Shown piece by piece: positions 60,658 through 64,000 of a stretch of 64,000 bases of DNA. Position 1 is the first letter of the stretch; every line of letters begins with the position of its first letter. This DNA comes from Clostridia bacterium (GTDB lineage Bacteria > Bacillota > Clostridia > Oscillospirales > Acutalibacteraceae), in NCBI GenBank assembly GCA_017410605.1, contig JAFQQN010000012.1:141144-205143 (forward strand), written 5' to 3'. Position numbers and translations under genes: made by a program. The notes under the pieces are model-generated. The model did not search any database, was not told where the DNA came from, and was given only the letters and a program-made list of their open reading frames with translations.

Positions 60658-61473
60658 ATGAAAGTTTTACTGGTTTTAATAATTTGTGTTTTTTTGTTGT
60701 TTGTTTTGTTTATACTTTCACTCATGGGAAAGCGCCACTCTGTTCCCACAGTGCTTAAATCGGCTAAATATGCCCACCGTGGGCTTCACGACAAACCCAC
60801 TATTCCTGAAAACAGTATGGCCGCCTTTGAAAAGGCTGTTTTAAGTGGCTATGGAATAGAACTTGATGTTCACCTTATGCGTGACGGTGAACTTGCCGTT
60901 ATTCATGATTCAAGCCTTAAGCGCACCGCTGGGGTAGATATTAATATTGAAGACCTTACTACAAATGACCTTGAAAATTACTACCTTGAGGGAACCACAG
61001 AGCAAATACCCACCTTAAAACAAGTTTTAACCCTTGTTGACGGCAAAGTTCCTCTTATAATAGAGCTAAAATCTCAAAACAATGCCAAACAGCTTTGCTC
61101 TGCCACTGTAAAAGTGCTTGAGAGCTACAGCGGCCAATGGTGTATGGAATCTTTCGACCCCCGTTGTGTAATATGGTTCAAAAAAAACCGACCCGATGTT
61201 ACCAGAGGGCAACTTTCGCAAAACTTTTTTAAATCTAAAGATTCTAACCTTTCCTTGCCGCTTAAACTTCTTTTGACACTTCTTTCCTTTAATTTTTTAA
61301 GCCGACCCGATTTTGTTGCATTCTGTCTTTCCCACAAAAACACCTTATCTTTTGTCTTAGCAACAAAGCTTTGGGGTATTGATGGCTTCGCCTGGACAAT
61401 AAGAACAAAAGAAGCATTGGACCTTTCAAAAGACTATGGTTTTACCCCGATTTTTGAGGATTTCGTACCATAA
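60658..61473 (+). CDS. Glycerophosphodiester phosphodiesterase family protein
   Basis: 271 residues. One N-terminal membrane helix (VLLVLIICVFLLFVLFILSL) precedes the GDPD domain. Catalytic motifs are AHRGLHDKPTIPENSMAAFE (His, Arg and Glu), GIELDVHLMRDGELAVIHD (Glu-Asp pair and second His) and VPLIIELKSQ. The family cleaves glycerophosphodiesters to glycerol-3-phosphate and an alcohol. Downstream of, and co-transcribed with, the MFS gene. It is at the short end of the family and lacks a lipoprotein signal. Confidence 0.92.
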   Translation: MKVLLVLIICVFLLFVLFILSLMGKRHSVPTVLKSAKYAHRGLHDKPTIPENSMAAFEKAVLSGYGIELDVHLMRDGELAVIHDSSLKRTAGVDINIEDLTTNDLENYYLEGTTEQIPTLKQVLTLVDGKVPLIIELKSQNNAKQLCSATVKVLESYSGQWCMESFDPRCVIWFKKNRPDVTRGQLSQNFFKSKDSNLSLPLKLLLTLLSFNFLSRPDFVAFCLSHKNTLSFVLATKLWGIDGFAWTIRTKEALDLSKDYGFTPIFEDFVP

Positions 61474-61516
61474 AACTACTTTTTATAAAAAAAATTAAAA
61501 AAATATAAAAAAAGTA

Positions 61517-61545
61517 TTGATTTTTTTAAGAAGATGTTGTATGAT
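61517..61545 (+). promoter_or_regulatory. Promoter of the 38-residue peptide gene
   Basis: TTGATT (61517-61522) and TATGAT (61540-61545) with a 17-bp spacer, 35 bp before the GTG start. Confidence 0.8.
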
Positions 61546-61579
61546 AGTGTTACAAGTGAAAGTTTAGGAGGATATATTC

Positions 61580-61696
61580 GTGAAAAAATACCTTACACCC
61601 GATTTAGAAGTTAAAAGTTCCTCTTTAAAAGTAGTTATGATTGGAAGCGACGTTGAACTCGATATGGGTCAGCTCGATCTTACAGCAGAGGACTAA
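61580..61696 (+). CDS. 38-residue peptide with YxxPxL motif, unknown function
   Basis: A tiny gene starting with GTG, 8 bp after AGGAGG. The peptide is acidic and has no Cys and no signal or membrane segment. It begins MKKYLTPDLEVKS, with Tyr4-x-x-Pro7-x-Leu9, and ends in QLDLTAED. This N-terminal pattern recalls leader peptides of lasso and some other modified peptides (YxxPxL), and is also common in short gut-Firmicute peptides of unknown role. It has its own promoter and terminator, so it is an independent and probably strongly expressed unit. No maturation gene is adjacent; the only related gene here is the PqqD-like one 36 kb away. Confidence 0.75.
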   Translation: MKKYLTPDLEVKSSSLKVVMIGSDVELDMGQLDLTAED

Positions 61697-61705
61697 AAGT
61701 TGTTA

Positions 61706-61746
61706 AACCGTTTTTACATTTCAGTAAAAACGGTTCTTCTTTTTTA
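61706..61746 (+). terminator. Terminator after the small peptide gene
   Basis: AACCGTTTTTA pairs with TAAAAACGGTT around CATTTCAG, then CTTCTTTTTTT. Confidence 0.93.
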
Positions 61747-61770
61747 AAAAATTTTACAAGCTGTTAACTT

Positions 61771-61793
61771 ATGCCACATAACCAATGTGGTAT
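61771..61793. promoter_or_regulatory. Inverted repeat upstream of htpG
   Basis: ATGCCACAT and ATGTGGTAT are inverted copies with one mismatch around AACCA, overlapping a TATATT that may be the htpG -10. It is a candidate operator of an unknown regulator. It is not a CIRCE element. Confidence 0.4.
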
Positions 61794-61841
61794 ATTTTTT
61801 AATGTAAAAAAATAAAACTGCAAAAACAAAGGATGGTTTAT

Positions 61842-63728
61842 ATGCGAAAAAAGCTTTTTAAATCTGAATCTAAGCGTTTATTAGATTTAATGATTAATTC
61901 TATTTACACAAACAAGGATATATTTTTAAGAGAAATAATATCTAATGCCAGTGACGCATTAGACAAGCTTCATTACATTTCCCTGACCGATGAAGCAGCC
62001 AGAGAAAAATGCAGCTCTCCCGAAATACACATCACCTTTAACAGTAACGAGCGTACCATTACAGTTTCCGACAACGGCATTGGTATGACCGCCGCCGAGC
62101 TGGAGGAAAACCTTGGAACAATTGCCAGAAGCGGTTCTTTAAAGTTTAAAGAAGAGATGGACAAAAAAGACCGCACGGAAAATGACATTATCGGTCAGTT
62201 CGGCGTTGGTTTTTATTCAGCCTTTATGGTTGCAAAGGACCTTACAGTAATAAGCCGCTCTTATAAAGACGACACTGCCCACATTTGGAAAAGCCAGGGT
62301 GCCGACGGCTACACCATTGAAGAGTGTGAAAAAGAATTAGTCGGAACTGACATTATAATGCACCTTAAAGATGACACCGACACCGAAAACTACTCCGAAT
62401 ATTTAAGCGAATACAAGCTGAGAAGCCTTATTAAAACCTATTCTGACTATATTCGCCACCCAATTAAGCTTCCTACTGAGAAGCACCGCGAGGTTGGTGA
62501 GGGCGACGACAAAAAAACAGAAGCTTACACCGAGATTGAAACTGTAAACAGTATGGTTCCCATCTGGCAAAGAAGCAAAAGTGAAGTTTCTAACGAGGAA
62601 TGCTTTAAATTCTACAAAGAACATTTTTACGATTTTAACGACCCCGTTTCGGTTATTCGAATTAATGCAGACGGTCTTGTTTCCTACAAGGCCATGCTCT
62701 TTATCCCCTCTAAGACCCCTTACGACTACTATACTAAGGAATATTCAAAGGGTCTTGCCCTTTACCAAAGCGGCGTTATGATAATGGAAAACTGCGAAGA
62801 CCTTTTGCCCGACTATCTTCGCTTTGTAAAGGGTGTGGTTGACACTAACGACCTTTCCCTTAACATTTCCCGCGAAATATTGCAGCAAAGCCACGAGCTC
62901 AAAACCATTGCCTCTAACATTGAGAAAAAGGTTCGTACAGAGCTTAAGCGCCTTTTAGATAAGGATTTAGAAAAATATCTTACCTTCTGGTCGGCTTTCG
63001 GTCTTCAGCTGAAATATGGCGTGGTTTCAGACTACGGCTCTCACAAGGACAACATCAGTGACCTTTTACTCTTCTACTCACAAAAAGAGCAAAAGCTTAT
63101 AACCCTTAAGTCTTATTTAGAAAATATGGCTGAGGGTCAGGAAAAAATTCTATATTCTTGCGCAGACAGTCTTTCCTCTGCCCAAAGCACCCCTGCCGCC
63201 CAATTAGCTAAAGACAAAGGCTTCGATGTTCTCTGTCTTACCGACGAGGTAGACGAATTTGTAATGAAAACCCTCATGACCTATGGCGAAAAGGCCATTA
63301 TCTCGGTTAAGGACGAAAACAGCGGACTTATTTCTGAAGACGACAAAAAAGCCGCCGAGGAAAAGGCTAAGGAAAGCTCAGAGGTTTTGGCCTTTATCAC
63401 CGAAAGCTTAGGCGGTGCAGTTACCGAAACCACCCTTAAGAACGGTCTTAAAGATTTTGCGGCATCGCTTGGAACCACAGGCCCAATTACCCTGGAAATG
63501 GAAAAATATTTCGCCCAAATGCCGGGCGAGGACCACCCCAAGGCTCAGCGTGTTTTAGAGCTTAACCCTGACAGCACAGCCTTTAAAGCCATTGAAGCTT
63601 GTTACAAAGGTGACCCCGAAAAGGCAACAAAGTATGCAAAGCTTCTTTATGGTACTGCCCTACTTACTGCAGGGCTTACCTTAGACGACCCCTTTGAGTT
63701 TAGCAAACTCATAACCTCCCTTATATAA
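61842..63728 (+). CDS. htpG: Molecular chaperone HtpG (Hsp90)
   Basis: 628-residue ATP-dependent chaperone of normal length. The ATP-binding N-domain has LREIISNASDALDKL, the DNGIGM loop and IGQFGVGFYSAFMVA. The middle domain includes LYQSGVMIMENCEDLLPDYL and GVVDTNDLSLNISREILQQ; the C-terminal dimerisation domain begins near residue 500. I chose ATG 61842, 8 bp after AAAGGA; an ATG 9 bp upstream is part of that site. It stands alone and is followed immediately by the 94-bp repeat array. No CIRCE operator upstream. Confidence 0.97.
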   Translation: MRKKLFKSESKRLLDLMINSIYTNKDIFLREIISNASDALDKLHYISLTDEAAREKCSSPEIHITFNSNERTITVSDNGIGMTAAELEENLGTIARSGSLKFKEEMDKKDRTENDIIGQFGVGFYSAFMVAKDLTVISRSYKDDTAHIWKSQGADGYTIEECEKELVGTDIIMHLKDDTDTENYSEYLSEYKLRSLIKTYSDYIRHPIKLPTEKHREVGEGDDKKTEAYTEIETVNSMVPIWQRSKSEVSNEECFKFYKEHFYDFNDPVSVIRINADGLVSYKAMLFIPSKTPYDYYTKEYSKGLALYQSGVMIMENCEDLLPDYLRFVKGVVDTNDLSLNISREILQQSHELKTIASNIEKKVRTELKRLLDKDLEKYLTFWSAFGLQLKYGVVSDYGSHKDNISDLLLFYSQKEQKLITLKSYLENMAEGQEKILYSCADSLSSAQSTPAAQLAKDKGFDVLCLTDEVDEFVMKTLMTYGEKAIISVKDENSGLISEDDKKAAEEKAKESSEVLAFITESLGGAVTETTLKNGLKDFAASLGTTGPITLEMEKYFAQMPGEDHPKAQRVLELNPDSTAFKAIEACYKGDPEKATKYAKLLYGTALLTAGLTLDDPFEFSKLITSLI

Positions 63729-64000
63729 GCGCGTGGCGCTTATCCCAATTACGTATTGAATAGCGATTTTAGTTGAGCTTTTACCCCGCAGACGGAAAGC
63801 GAGTACAAAACCAAAATCTATAACGTGTGACGTTTAATCCAAATCCTTATTAAATAGCGATTTTAGTTGAGCTTTTACCCCGCAGACGGAAAGTGAGTAC
63901 AAAACCAAAATCTATAACGTGTGACGTTTAATCCAATTCCGCATTAAATAGCGATTTTAGTTGAGCTTTTACCCCGCAGACGGAAAGTGAGTACAAAACC
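63727..64000 (+). repeat. Tandem 94-bp repeat array, cut by the window edge
   Basis: TAGCGATTTTAG recurs at 63761, 63855 and 63949, exactly 94 bp apart. Each unit carries TTTTACCCCGCAGACGGAAA and a hairpin AACGT-GTG-ACGTT; a diverged partial unit with AGCGC-GTG-GCGCT starts directly after the htpG stop. It is in reverse orientation to the pair at 35104-35292. No spacers or coding sequence are seen, so it is not a CRISPR array. Confidence 0.92.

Noticed and set aside
61580..61696. Typical lasso peptide precursor
   Set aside because: The YxxPxL motif fits but there is no Thr at the expected -2 position, and no cyclase or protease genes of lasso type are nearby; kept only as an open possibility.
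61747..61841. CIRCE operator upstream of htpG
   Set aside because: The TTAGCACTC-N9-GAGTGCTAA pattern is not present; the inverted repeat there is different.
63727..64000. CRISPR array
   Set aside because: The unit is 94 bp and repeats head to tail without unique spacers; there are no cas genes.

Overview
The window looks like chromosomal DNA of an anaerobic, Gram-positive-type Firmicute of the class Clostridia, probably an Oscillospirales/Ruminococcaceae-like gut organism. This is inference from gene content: a YqhQ-type DUF1385 membrane protein, single-chain iron-sulfur serine dehydratase, ferredoxin-domain EtfA with a lactate oxidase, many ECF and BMP-type importers, SAM-I, FMN and cobalamin riboswitches, sigma-A-like promoters with 16-17 bp spacers, AGGAGG ribosome binding sites and intrinsic terminators. 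No rRNA gene is present.

Layout. 1-8.9 kb (minus): pgsA end, rimO, recX, recA, prmC, a DUF1385 protein, a histidine kinase/response regulator pair and a lipoprotein, mostly overlapping or tightly spaced. 9.0-11.4 kb (plus): FMN riboswitch-ribU and SAM-I riboswitch-metK. 11.4-13.9 kb (minus): serine dehydratase and an M29 aminopeptidase. 14.0-16.4 kb (plus): acetyltransferase, aldose-epimerase-like protein and short-chain dehydrogenase. 16.4-18.3 kb: a large secreted GLUG-repeat protein. 18.5-22.9 kb (minus): D-lactate dehydrogenase and an EtfB-EtfA-FAD lactate dehydrogenase operon of the electron-bifurcating type. 23.1-28.2 kb (plus): peptidase T, a small membrane protein, cyclophilin, a PqqD-like protein overlapping a signal-peptidase-like protease, CCA-adding enzyme and a coiled-coil protein. 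28.3-32.8 kb: AraC regulator divergent from a four-gene sugar operon. 32.9-34.8 kb: secreted SGNH hydrolase sharing a domain with the 16.4 kb surface protein. 35.3-40.3 kb (minus): BMP-type nucleoside ABC importer whose binding-protein gene carries a frameshift. 40.5-49.2 kb (minus): mfd, pth, rsmE and two polytopic envelope proteins. 49.3-51.5 kb: HD nucleotidase, LiaF-like protein and a ChrA pair. 51.8-55.3 kb (plus): stand-alone GMP synthase ATPase domain, a CofE-like protein and a nucleotide-sugar dehydratase. 55.4-56.1 kb: a small island with two complete tRNA-Arg(CCU) genes, tRNA fragments and structured repeats. 56.2-61.5 kb: beta-helix protein, a cobalamin-riboswitch-controlled DUF4430/ECF pair, a sugar MFS transporter and a phosphodiesterase. 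61.5-63.7 kb: a 38-residue peptide gene with its own promoter and terminator, then htpG. The window ends inside a 94-bp tandem repeat array related to one at 35.1-35.3 kb.

The most unusual items are the structured 93-94 bp repeat family with compensatory changes in its hairpin; the tRNA-Arg island with a tRNA relic interrupted by two 73-bp repeats; the short peptide with a YxxPxL motif together with an orphan PqqD-like/peptidase pair (a possible but unproven peptide-maturation system); a near-perfect 35-bp palindrome that supplies promoters in both directions; and an attenuator immediately after the chrA promoter. All functional calls come from reading motifs and gene order; no database search was run.
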